Source: Variovorax sp. OAS795
GTDB taxonomy: Bacteria > Pseudomonadota > Gammaproteobacteria > Burkholderiales > Burkholderiaceae_C
DNA length: 64,000 nucleotides
Assembly: GCF_040546685.1 (NCBI RefSeq)
Contig: NZ_JBEPOH010000001.1
Location: forward strand, 4,092,001 to 4,156,000
Reading direction: 5' to 3'
Every line of letters starts with the position of its first letter. The first letter of the stretch is position 1. The notes under the pieces are model-generated. The model saw nothing but the letters and a program-made list of their open reading frames with translations. It was not told the DNA's origin and ran no database searches. The position numbers and the translations under genes are program-made. Of this stretch, positions 28,734 to 35,894 are shown piece after piece.

Positions 28734-28922
28734 AGAAGATGGCCCATGGAATCGTGACTTCGGTCACGGAAGGGCGCCATTGTATTTTCGCGTTTTTTCA
28801 TTTGGGTTCCTTTTGACGCGATTTTCCTCCGAGTTTTCCCTTAGCTATCTTCGTTTTCTTTCGTTTTAAAGTGGCGCGGCCTGTACTCTCCAAAGAGTCT
28901 TCACGTTCTTTGCGACGCCCCT
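28734..28922. promoter_or_regulatory. divergent glpD-glpR control region with TTCGTTTT direct repeats
   Basis: This 189-nt gap is strikingly AT-rich for the window. Two direct repeats TTCGTTTT at 28850-28857 and 28860-28867 are exactly 10 bp apart, one helical turn. A related TTCGCGTTTTTT sits at 28787-28798. GlpR-type DeoR regulators bind TTCG-containing repeats, so these are good operator candidates. A perfect GTGAC-TTCG-GTCAC hairpin (28754-28767) lies in the predicted glpD leader. Individual -35/-10 boxes could not be assigned with confidence. Confidence 0.5.
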
Positions 28923-29690
28923 GTGAACTCCAATCCGCGCCAGATCAACCTTCTCGATACCGTTCGCACGCGCGGCTCCGTCACTGTGGAGCAGCTGGCC
29001 GACATGCTGGGCGTGACGCTGCAGACGGTGCGGCGCGATGTGCAGCGGCTGGCCGACGAAGGCTTGCTCACGCGCTTTCACGGCGGCGTGCGCGTGCCGA
29101 GTTCGACCACCGAGAACATCGGCTACCAGCAGCGCGAGACGCTGCATGCCGAAGGCAAGGCGCGCATTGCGGGGCGCGTGGCCGAACTGGTGCCCAACGA
29201 CTGCTCGCTGATCCTGAACATCGGCACCACCACCGAAGCGATTGCCAAGGCGCTGATGCGGCACACGGGGCTGCGCGTGATCACCAACAACCTGAACGTG
29301 GCGACGATCCTGAGCGGCAACAATTCGTGCGAGGTGATCGTGGCGGGCGGGTCGGTGCGGGCGCGCGACCGCGCGATCGTGGGCGAGGCAACGATCGATT
29401 TCATCCGGCAGTTCAAGGTCGACATCGCGTTGATCGGCGTCTCCAGCATCGAGGCCGACGGGTCGCTGCGCGACTTCGACTTGCGCGAGGTGAAGGTGGC
29501 GCAAACCATCATCGCGCAGGCCCGCGAGGTGTGGCTCGCGGCCGATGCGAGCAAGTTCAACCGGCCGGCGATGATCCAGCTCGGCACGCTCTCTCAGATC
29601 GACCGGCTGTTCACCGATGCGGAGCCGCCGCCACCTTTTGCCGACCTGCTGCATGCGGCGCAAGTCCGTCTTGAAATTGCGCGTGACTGA
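28923..29690 (+). CDS. glpR: DeoR-family transcriptional repressor of glycerol genes
   Basis: The product is 255 residues from a GTG start (MNSNPRQINLLDTVRTRGSV). The N-terminal DeoR helix-turn-helix is VTVEQLADMLGVTLQTVRRDVQRLADEGLLTRFHGGVRVP at residues about 20-59. The C-terminal effector domain carries ILNIGTTTEAIAKAL and RVITNNLNVATIL, the sugar-phosphate binding fold typical of DeoR proteins, which in GlpR senses glycerol-3-phosphate. The location, divergent from glpD and upstream of glpK, makes glycerol regulation very likely. TTCGTTTT repeats in the shared promoter are the probable targets. Confidence 0.9.
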   Translation: MNSNPRQINLLDTVRTRGSVTVEQLADMLGVTLQTVRRDVQRLADEGLLTRFHGGVRVPSSTTENIGYQQRETLHAEGKARIAGRVAELVPNDCSLILNIGTTTEAIAKALMRHTGLRVITNNLNVATILSGNNSCEVIVAGGSVRARDRAIVGEATIDFIRQFKVDIALIGVSSIEADGSLRDFDLREVKVAQTIIAQAREVWLAADASKFNRPAMIQLGTLSQIDRLFTDAEPPPPFADLLHAAQVRLEIARD

Positions 29691-29738
29691 GATGAGGGTT
29701 CGTCGTCTTGTTCATTGCCGCTGGGGTCGTTCAGGGCG

Positions 29739-29834
29739 CGCTCGCGCCGACGGGGTGCCTTGCTCCGCGAATGTCCCCCGGGCTTCGCCCTCCTCCTTTA
29801 TTTCGCTGCGCAAGGCACCCCGCCAGCGCGAGCG
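29739..29834. repeat. palindromic intergenic repeat, copy 1
   Basis: Outer arms 29739-29762 and 29811-29834 are 24-nt inverted repeats with two mismatches. They enclose a 48-nt core (29763-29810) that contains GGGC-TTCG-CCC-type pairing and the strand-asymmetric TCCTCCTTTATTTCG. The same core recurs in inverse orientation in copy 2, but with different arms. The organisation resembles REP/MITE-like intergenic elements. No coding potential is apparent. Confidence 0.8.
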
Positions 29835-29881
29835 TGATTCAGAGCGGTGGTTGATCGAACGGAACAAGAGCTGCGCCTGGT

Positions 29882-29975
29882 GTGCACAGGGCGCCGGGTG
29901 CTCCCCGCAGCGAAATAAAGGAGGAGGCGAAGCCGGGGGACATTCGCGGAGGGGAGTACCCGGTGGCCTGTGCAC
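29882..29975. repeat. palindromic intergenic repeat, copy 2 (inverted)
   Basis: Outer arms 29882-29906 and 29951-29975 are 25-nt inverted repeats with three mismatches. The 44-nt core 29907-29950 is the reverse complement of the copy-1 core, except for two 1-nt differences that shorten both sides of the same small stem (GGC/GCC instead of GGGC/GCCC). The arms share only a GGGTGC-like piece with those of copy 1. Confidence 0.8.
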
Positions 29976-30060
29976 GCGCCCTGAACAAGCGCCCTGAACA
30001 AGACAACAGCGCCCAGAACACAAGACACGCATCGAACAGACTCCAAGGAACATCCAAGCC

Positions 30061-31554
30061 ATGACCTACCTGCTAGCACTCGACCAGGGCACTTCGAGCT
30101 CACGCAGCATCGTGTTCGACCGCGAAGGCCACATCGTCGCCATCGCGCAGAAGGAACTCACGCAGATCTATCCGCAACCCGGCTGGGTCGAGCACGATCC
30201 GATGGAAATCTGGAACAGCCAGCTGGCCACCGCGCGCGAAGTGCTCGCCAAGGCCAAGCTCCAGCCCGCCGACATCCACGCCATCGGCATCACCAACCAG
30301 CGCGAGACCACCGTGCTGTGGAACCGCAAGACCGGCCAGCCCGTGCACCACGCCATCGTCTGGCAGGACCGGCGCGCCGAGCCCCTGTGCGCGAAGCTGC
30401 GCGACGAAGGCATGACCGGCACCATCCAGGAAAAGACCGGGCTGGTGATCGATGCGTATTTTTCCGGTACCAAGCTGCGCTGGCTGCTCGACAACGTTCC
30501 AGGCGCCCGCGCGCAGGCCGAGCGCGGCGAACTCGCCTTCGGCACCGTCGACAGCTGGCTCATGTGGCAGCTGACGGGCGGCAAGGTCCATGTGACCGAC
30601 GTGAGCAACGCGTCCCGCACGATGCTCTTCAACGTGCACCGCAACGAATGGGATGCGGACCTGCTCAAGGTGCTCGACATTCCCGCCGCGCTCATGCCGA
30701 AGGTGCAGCCGTCGAGCTCGCACTTTGCCGACACCGACGCCGCGCTGCTCGGCCGCACGCTGCCCATCGGCGGCGTGGCCGGCGACCAGCAGAGCGCCCT
30801 CTTCGGGCAGGCCTGCTTCGCGGCCGGCATGGCCAAGAATACCTATGGCACTGGCTGCTTCCTCCTGATGCACACGGGTGCGGCGTTCCAGCCCTCGCAC
30901 AACGGCCTGCTGGTGACCAGCGCCGCGCAGACCGACGCCACGCCGCAGTACGCGATGGAAGGCAGCGTCTTCGTCGGCGGCGCCGTCGTGCAGTGGCTGC
31001 GCGACGGACTCAAGGCCATCAAGGGCAGCGCCGAAATGCAGTCGCTCGCCGAAAGCGTGCCCGATGCGGGCGGCGTGATGATGGTGCCGGCGTTCACCGG
31101 CCTCGGCGCGCCCTATTGGAACGCCGATGCACGCGGCACCATCACCGGCCTCACGCGCGGAACCACCGTGGCGCACATCGCGCGCGCCGCCTTGGAGAGC
31201 ATCGCCTACCAGAGCGCCGCGCTGCTGCAGGCCATGAGCCGCGACGCGGTCGCCGCCGGCGGCACGCCCGTGGCCGAGCTGCGCGTGGATGGCGGCGCGA
31301 GCGTGAACGACCTCCTGATGCAGTTCCAGGCCGACCTGCTGGGTATTCCGGTGGTACGTCCCGAAGTGATCGAGACCACTGCGCTGGGCGCCGCCTACCT
31401 GGCCGGCCTCTCGACCGGGGTCTACAGCGATGCGCGCCAGCTCTCGAAGCTGTGGAAGGTGGAGCGGCGCTTCATGCCGACCATGGCCCGCGCGCAGGCC
31501 GAGGAAGCCATGGCGCGCTGGGAGCGCGCGGTGCGGCAGGCCACCGCGACTTGA
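30061..31554 (+). CDS. glpK: glycerol kinase
   Basis: The predicted product has 497 residues, the usual family length. [21 protein letters not shown] is the N-terminal phosphate-binding motif, with [55 protein letters not shown] and YGTGCFLLM following in order. [25 protein letters not shown] near the C-terminus is the FGGY signature region. It phosphorylates glycerol to glycerol-3-phosphate, which GlpD then oxidises. It is separated from glpR by 370 nt of repeats, so it likely has its own promoter. It is convergent with the hypothetical gene at 31581. Confidence 0.97.
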   Translation: MTYLLALDQGTSSSRSIVFDREGHIVAIAQKELTQIYPQPGWVEHDPMEIWNSQLATAREVLAKAKLQPADIHAIGITNQRETTVLWNRKTGQPVHHAIVWQDRRAEPLCAKLRDEGMTGTIQEKTGLVIDAYFSGTKLRWLLDNVPGARAQAERGELAFGTVDSWLMWQLTGGKVHVTDVSNASRTMLFNVHRNEWDADLLKVLDIPAALMPKVQPSSSHFADTDAALLGRTLPIGGVAGDQQSALFGQACFAAGMAKNTYGTGCFLLMHTGAAFQPSHNGLLVTSAAQTDATPQYAMEGSVFVGGAVVQWLRDGLKAIKGSAEMQSLAESVPDAGGVMMVPAFTGLGAPYWNADARGTITGLTRGTTVAHIARAALESIAYQSAALLQAMSRDAVAAGGTPVAELRVDGGASVNDLLMQFQADLLGIPVVRPEVIETTALGAAYLAGLSTGVYSDARQLSKLWKVERRFMPTMARAQAEEAMARWERAVRQATAT

Positions 31555-31580
31555 GGTCGCCGCGCCAGCACTGGCATCTT

Positions 31581-32225
31581 CTATTTCTTGGTGACTTCCT
31601 CTGGCCCGGAGTAGGTGTACGACTCGACCTTTTGACCCTTGCACAGCGATTGCAGGTCGCGCGCGACGGCTGGCAGGAGGTTGTTCAAGCCGTAGTTCAG
31701 CGTCGTCACGTACTCCGAATCCGCCCCCCACATGTTGGACTTGTCGCCATGGGCTCGGTAGTACTTTTCTTGCAGCACTCCGTTGCGGTCAATGAATTGG
31801 GCCTTGAGCGCCACCATGCTGAAAATCTTGACACTGAGATGCCAAGTGTAGGCACGGGTCACGCTGGTCCTGATCGTGATGCCAGCAGCCGGTGGCTCCA
31901 GGCTGTTGGTTTCATCGACCGCATAGCCGTAGTCCTTGAGCGCGATAAACCCGTCGGCCACCCAGCGGCTGACGTCGTCGGCAAGGAGTGCTCCGCTACC
32001 TGACTGTCCAATGGTCTCCTTGTTCTGGCGAGCGTCCTCCGTGAGCACGATATGTACCGGGCAAGCGCTCTGGTACGGTTGGAGCGCATAGTTCTCGCGC
32101 GCGCTCCGGTCGTATTTCATGTCGACTTTCGAGCCGTAGTCGGTGGTGTTTGCAAATGCAGCAGACGCAATGCCGAACAGCAGCGCGGCCACAGGGCGCC
32201 GGGCGGTGAAGACGTATTTGTTCAT
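31581..32225 (-). CDS. hypothetical periplasmic protein
   Basis: The 214-residue product was not recognised as any named family. Residues 1-26 form a signal peptide (PVAALLFGIASAAFANTT). The mature part has YDRSARENYALQPYQSACPVHIVLTEDARQNKETIG, then ADGFIALKDYGYAV and LSVKIFSMVALKAQFIDRNG, a mixed alpha/beta pattern without repeats. Its base composition is visibly more AT-rich than the neighbours. It follows the lipoprotein gene by 13 nt on the same strand, so the two probably work together. Conserved LTEDARQN and VALKAQF might suit an envelope-assembly or resistance accessory protein, but that is a guess. Confidence 0.7.
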   Translation of the reverse strand: MNKYVFTARRPVAALLFGIASAAFANTTDYGSKVDMKYDRSARENYALQPYQSACPVHIVLTEDARQNKETIGQSGSGALLADDVSRWVADGFIALKDYGYAVDETNSLEPPAAGITIRTSVTRAYTWHLSVKIFSMVALKAQFIDRNGVLQEKYYRAHGDKSNMWGADSEYVTTLNYGLNNLLPAVARDLQSLCKGQKVESYTYSGPEEVTKK

Positions 32226-32238
32226 GTTGACTCTGCGA

Positions 32239-33138
32239 TCATTTGGCTGCGGCAGTGCTCGCGGAAGCGCTTGTTCTTGGGAGTGAGTAAAGCTTCTGAT
32301 CGCTGGCGAGCAGGATCGTGCGCGTATCGCCGCTCTTTACAACCTGGCCCTTCAGCTTTGTGGTGATTGCGCCGTTGTTAAAGGAAAACTCCTCTTGAAG
32401 ATTTCCTGCCTTGGCCGACGGTTCCGTTGCCACGTCGAGATCGATCATCGCCATGCGAAGAGTCTCGGTGATCGACTCGCGCAGGGTGCTGCGAAACAAG
32501 GCGGCGTTGTCGGCTCCCCAAATGTCCAGCGATTTCCTGCCGCCCATGCCGACGGACTGCGATTGAAAGTAGAGCACGCTGCGCTGGATGGGTCTGTTCA
32601 TCCCGCCGGAAGAGCTTGGGCTGTCAGATCGGGTCCACATCGAAACTTGCGACTCGACATCGAAATTCCGGAAATCCGCTGTCAATGAATAGCGCGGATA
32701 GATCAGGAGCAAGGCCTGGCCGGATGGAAGCTGGTTGCGCAGCTTGGTAAGGATGTCCATGTTCAAAGCGCGCGGGGTGGTCGTGACAGTGGCCACCTTG
32801 ATCTGGTAATTGGCCAACTCACTGCGGATTGCTTCGTTGAATTCCTTTCGGTAATCCACATCCTCGATCACGGTGTAGAACGAGCCAAGCGCTTGCTGGG
32901 ATTCCTTGACGCGGCTGTTGGCGATCGACGCATCGATCATGGCGCCAATCAGCCCACCACCCGAAGCAGCGCCGACCGTGGGCGCTTGAACGGCAGCGAT
33001 CACCTCGTCCTGCACCACGACAACGTGAGCTGCAAGCGCAGTGATCTTGCTTCGCTCTTCCGGCTCCAGCCCGATTCGCATGGGCATTGCGCAAGCGCCC
33101 AGCAGCAGCGCCATGGAAAACGATATGAAAACGCGCAA
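32239..33138 (-). CDS. hypothetical lipoprotein
   Basis: A 299-residue predicted lipoprotein: signal MRVFISFSMALLLGAC with lipobox LGAC (Cys16). The mature protein has KITALAAHVVVVQDEVIAAV, a glycine-rich GAASGGGLIGAMIDASIANSR turn that could insert in a membrane, and a C-terminal alpha/beta domain. A family could not be named. It is the upstream member of a two-gene, AT-richer pair with the periplasmic protein at 31581, and its own leader (33139-33200) is AT-rich. Function unknown; an outer-membrane-tethered partner of the second protein is plausible. Confidence 0.72.
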   Translation of the reverse strand: MRVFISFSMALLLGACAMPMRIGLEPEERSKITALAAHVVVVQDEVIAAVQAPTVGAASGGGLIGAMIDASIANSRVKESQQALGSFYTVIEDVDYRKEFNEAIRSELANYQIKVATVTTTPRALNMDILTKLRNQLPSGQALLLIYPRYSLTADFRNFDVESQVSMWTRSDSPSSSGGMNRPIQRSVLYFQSQSVGMGGRKSLDIWGADNAALFRSTLRESITETLRMAMIDLDVATEPSAKAGNLQEEFSFNNGAITTKLKGQVVKSGDTRTILLASDQKLYSLPRTSASASTAAAK

Positions 33139-33300
33139 CAGCCGCGTTGAAATAGTCGCATTGAATCCTCCCTGTTATTCACCCAATGTATTAAGGATGA
33201 TACGGGAGGGCTTCAAATTTCCAACACTAGTGCAACTACCTGTGCCGCGATCCGCTGCCCTCGAAGCAGCGACTTTGGCACCTCGCGGCGCGGCTTCGCC

Positions 33301-34257
33301 TCACTGCGCCGGAACCAGGAAGTCCTGGCTGATCCGCCCGCCGAGCTCGTTCACACGATCGAGGAACTGCGTGAGATACGCATGCAGCCCGGTCGCGAGG
33401 ATTTCGTCGACCCGCGCGTACTGCAGGTCGGCCAGCAGCTTGCCGGCGCGGCGCTGGGTTTCGGCGCTCTGCTCGTTCTGCACCTTGGCGAGGTTGTTCA
33501 CCACCTCGACCAGGCTCGCATGCAGCGAGCGCGGCATGTCGGCGCGAAGAATCAGCAGCTCGGCCACGCGCTCGGGCTTGATCACGTCGCGGTAGACCTT
33601 GCGGTACACCTCGAAGGCCGAGACGCTGCGCAGGATGGCGCTCCAGTGATAGAAGTCGTACTCTTGGTCTTCCTCGGTGGCGGTACCGAAGAACTCGCTG
33701 TTGAGCGCGTGGAACTTCACGTCGACCAGCCGCGCGGTGTTGTCGGCGCGCTCCAGGAAGGTGCCCAGGCGCGAGAAGTAGAAGGCCTCGTCCTGCAACA
33801 TGGTGCCCAGCGTGACGCCGCGCGACAGGTGCGAGCGGAACTTGACCCATTCACAGAACTGGGCCGGGTCGCGCTCGAAATCGCCGGCGCGCAGCATGCG
33901 GTTGACTTCGAGCCAGGTGGTGTTCTGGGTTTCCCACGCCTCGGTGGTGAGTGCGCCGCGTACGGCGCGCGCGTTTTCCCGCGCGGCCTTGAGGCACGAG
34001 ACGATCGAAGACGGATTGCTTTCGTCCTTGACCATGAACTCCATCACGTCGTGCGGCGTGATCTGCTCGTACTTCTTGTTGTACGAGGGCAGCAACTCGC
34101 TGATGGACAGCACGCCCTGCCAGCCGTACTTGGCCACTTCGGCCGATTGCGGCAGGAGCGAGGTCTGGTAGTTGACGTCGAGCATGCGCGCGGTGTTTTC
34201 CGCGCGTTCGGTGTAGCGCGACATCCAGTAGAGGTGGTCGGCGGTGCGTGACAGCAT
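33301..34257 (-). CDS. alpha-E domain protein
   Basis: The product has 318 residues, nearly all alpha-helical. MLSRTADHLYWMSRYTERAENTARMLDVNYQ is the diagnostic N-terminus of the alpha-E family. RLGTFLERADNTARLVDVKFHAL and LILRADMPRSLHASL are further conserved blocks. These proteins are encoded next to circularly permuted ATP-grasp enzymes and transglutaminases, and are predicted (Iyer and Aravind's amidoligase survey) to belong to a peptide-synthesis or protein-tagging pathway; none has a settled biochemical role. It is 43 nt after the ATP-grasp gene on the same strand. Confidence 0.9.
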   Translation of the reverse strand: MLSRTADHLYWMSRYTERAENTARMLDVNYQTSLLPQSAEVAKYGWQGVLSISELLPSYNKKYEQITPHDVMEFMVKDESNPSSIVSCLKAARENARAVRGALTTEAWETQNTTWLEVNRMLRAGDFERDPAQFCEWVKFRSHLSRGVTLGTMLQDEAFYFSRLGTFLERADNTARLVDVKFHALNSEFFGTATEEDQEYDFYHWSAILRSVSAFEVYRKVYRDVIKPERVAELLILRADMPRSLHASLVEVVNNLAKVQNEQSAETQRRAGKLLADLQYARVDEILATGLHAYLTQFLDRVNELGGRISQDFLVPAQ

Positions 34258-34300
34258 CGTGGTTCTCCTGATTCCTTGCTTGCTTCTTGCGTGCCTGCCA

Positions 34301-35803
34301 CTAGGCCGACTGCGACTGGCTTTGCGTCCCGCCCGCCGCCTTGGGCTTCGGGCTGCGGTCCGCCTCGAGGATCCAGGTGTCCTTGGTGCCGCCGCCCTGC
34401 GACGAATTGACCACCAGCGAGCCCTCCTTGAGCGCCACGCGCGTGAGGCCGCCGGGCACCATCTGCACTTCCTTGCCGGAGAGCACGAAGGGGCGCAGGT
34501 CGATGTGGCGCGGCGCAATGCCGGCATCGACGAAGGTGGGCGAGGTGGAAAGGCTCAGCGTCGGCTGGGCGATGTAGCCGTCGGGCTTGGCGATCACGGC
34601 CTTCTTGAACTCCTCGATCTCGGCCAGCGTGGCGGCCGGGCCAATCAGCATGCCGTAGCCGCCGGCGCCGTGCACCTCCTTGACGACCAGGTCCTTCATG
34701 TTGTCGAGCGTGTATTGCAGCTCGTCCTTGTTGCGGCACATGTAGGTCGGCACGTTCTTCAGGATCGGCTGCTCGCCGAGGTAGAACTCGACCATCTTCG
34801 GCACGTAGGGGTAGATCGACTTGTCGTCGGCCACGCCGGTGCCCACCGCATTGCAGATGACGACGTTGCCGTCGCGGTAGGCGCGCATCAGGCCGGCGCA
34901 GCCCAGCGTGGACGTCGGGCGGAACACCTCGGGATCGAGGAAGTCGTCGTCCACGCGGCGGTAGATCACGTCCACCCGCTTCGGTCCGCGCGTGGTGCGC
35001 ATGTAGACGAAGTTGTCCTTCACGAACAGGTCCTGCCCTTCGACCAGTTCCACGCCCATCTGCTGCGCGAGGAAGGCATGCTCGAAGTAGGCGCTGTTGT
35101 ACATGCCGGGCGTGAGCACCACCACCGTGGGCTCGGCCGTGGCGGCCGGCGCGCTGGCGCGCAGGGTTTCGAGCAGCAGGTCGGGGTAGTGCGCCACGGG
35201 CGCGATGCGGTTCTGGTTGAACAGCTCGGGGAAGAGCCGCATCATCATCTTGCGGTTCTCCAGCATGTAGCTCACGCCGCTGGGCACGCGCAGGTTGTCC
35301 TCGAGCACGTAGTACTCGCCGTTGCCCTGGGCGTCGGGCGCCCGGACGATGTCGATGCCGGAGATGTTGGAGTAGACGTTGTGCGGCACGCTGACGCCCA
35401 TCATCTCGGGGCGGAACTGCGCGTTGTTCAGGATCTGCTCGGCCGGGATGATGCCGGCCTTGATGATTTCCTGGTCGTGGTAGACGTCGTGCAGGAAGCG
35501 GTTGAGCGCCGTGACGCGCTGCACCAGGCCTTTTTCCATGCTCTCCCACTCATGGGCGGGAATGATGCGCGGCAGCAGGTCGAACGGAATGAGCCGCTCG
35601 GTGCCGGAGCCGTCCTCGTCCTTGGCGCCGTACACCGCAAAGGTGATGCCGACCCGGCGAAAAATCATCTCCGCCTCTTCGCGGCGCGCCCGCATCACCT
35701 CGCCGGGCTGCTTCGCAAGCCATTGGTCGTAGCGCTTGTAGTGTTGCCGGATCGCAGCCCCCGCATAGGGCAACTGCTCATACATCTCGTCGAATTTGTG
35801 CAT
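34301..35803 (-). CDS. circularly permuted ATP-grasp protein (stand-alone)
   Basis: The product has 500 residues from MHKFDEMYEQLPYAGAAIRQHY; the longer in-frame extension to 36166 overlaps comEC and was rejected. RRVGITFAVYGAKDEDG, LIPFDLLPRIIPAHEWE, DNLRVPSGVSYMLENRKMM, LTPGMYNSAYFEHAFLAQQMGVELVEG and VVKEVHGAGGYGMLIGP are the conserved blocks of the permuted ATP-grasp family. They contain the acidic magnesium ligands (VLEDN) and the ATP-binding Lys/Glu. The predicted reaction is ATP-dependent peptide or amide ligation with an unknown substrate. The partner is the alpha-E gene immediately downstream. Confidence 0.9.
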   Translation of the reverse strand: MHKFDEMYEQLPYAGAAIRQHYKRYDQWLAKQPGEVMRARREEAEMIFRRVGITFAVYGAKDEDGSGTERLIPFDLLPRIIPAHEWESMEKGLVQRVTALNRFLHDVYHDQEIIKAGIIPAEQILNNAQFRPEMMGVSVPHNVYSNISGIDIVRAPDAQGNGEYYVLEDNLRVPSGVSYMLENRKMMMRLFPELFNQNRIAPVAHYPDLLLETLRASAPAATAEPTVVVLTPGMYNSAYFEHAFLAQQMGVELVEGQDLFVKDNFVYMRTTRGPKRVDVIYRRVDDDFLDPEVFRPTSTLGCAGLMRAYRDGNVVICNAVGTGVADDKSIYPYVPKMVEFYLGEQPILKNVPTYMCRNKDELQYTLDNMKDLVVKEVHGAGGYGMLIGPAATLAEIEEFKKAVIAKPDGYIAQPTLSLSTSPTFVDAGIAPRHIDLRPFVLSGKEVQMVPGGLTRVALKEGSLVVNSSQGGGTKDTWILEADRSPKPKAAGGTQSQSQSA

Positions 35804-35894
35804 GGAACGACCAATCTCCTTGAGCCATAGCTTAGCAAGTTCGAGGCCAGTGAAAGCCCTATGTTGGCGCGGTTTCCGGCCCGCTGGCCAACTT

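Larger units (their letters stand above)
29691..30060. other. 370-nt gene-free glpR-glpK intergenic region
   Basis: It is occupied mainly by two inverted copies of a palindromic repeat (29739-29834 and 29882-29975, listed separately). Open frames crossing it are by-products of the repeats and have no family resemblance. The last 60 nt before glpK hold an A-rich AAGGAACATCC leader that should include the ribosome-binding site. The glpK promoter could not be placed. Confidence 0.7.

Noticed and set aside
28754..28767. GTGAC-TTCG-GTCAC hairpin as a terminator
   Set aside because: It is only 5 bp long, has no T-tract and lies upstream of glpD, so it is better viewed as a leader structure.
29712..30103. 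Several overlapping 70-115-codon frames between glpR and glpK
   Set aside because: They translate the palindromic repeats and have no family resemblance.
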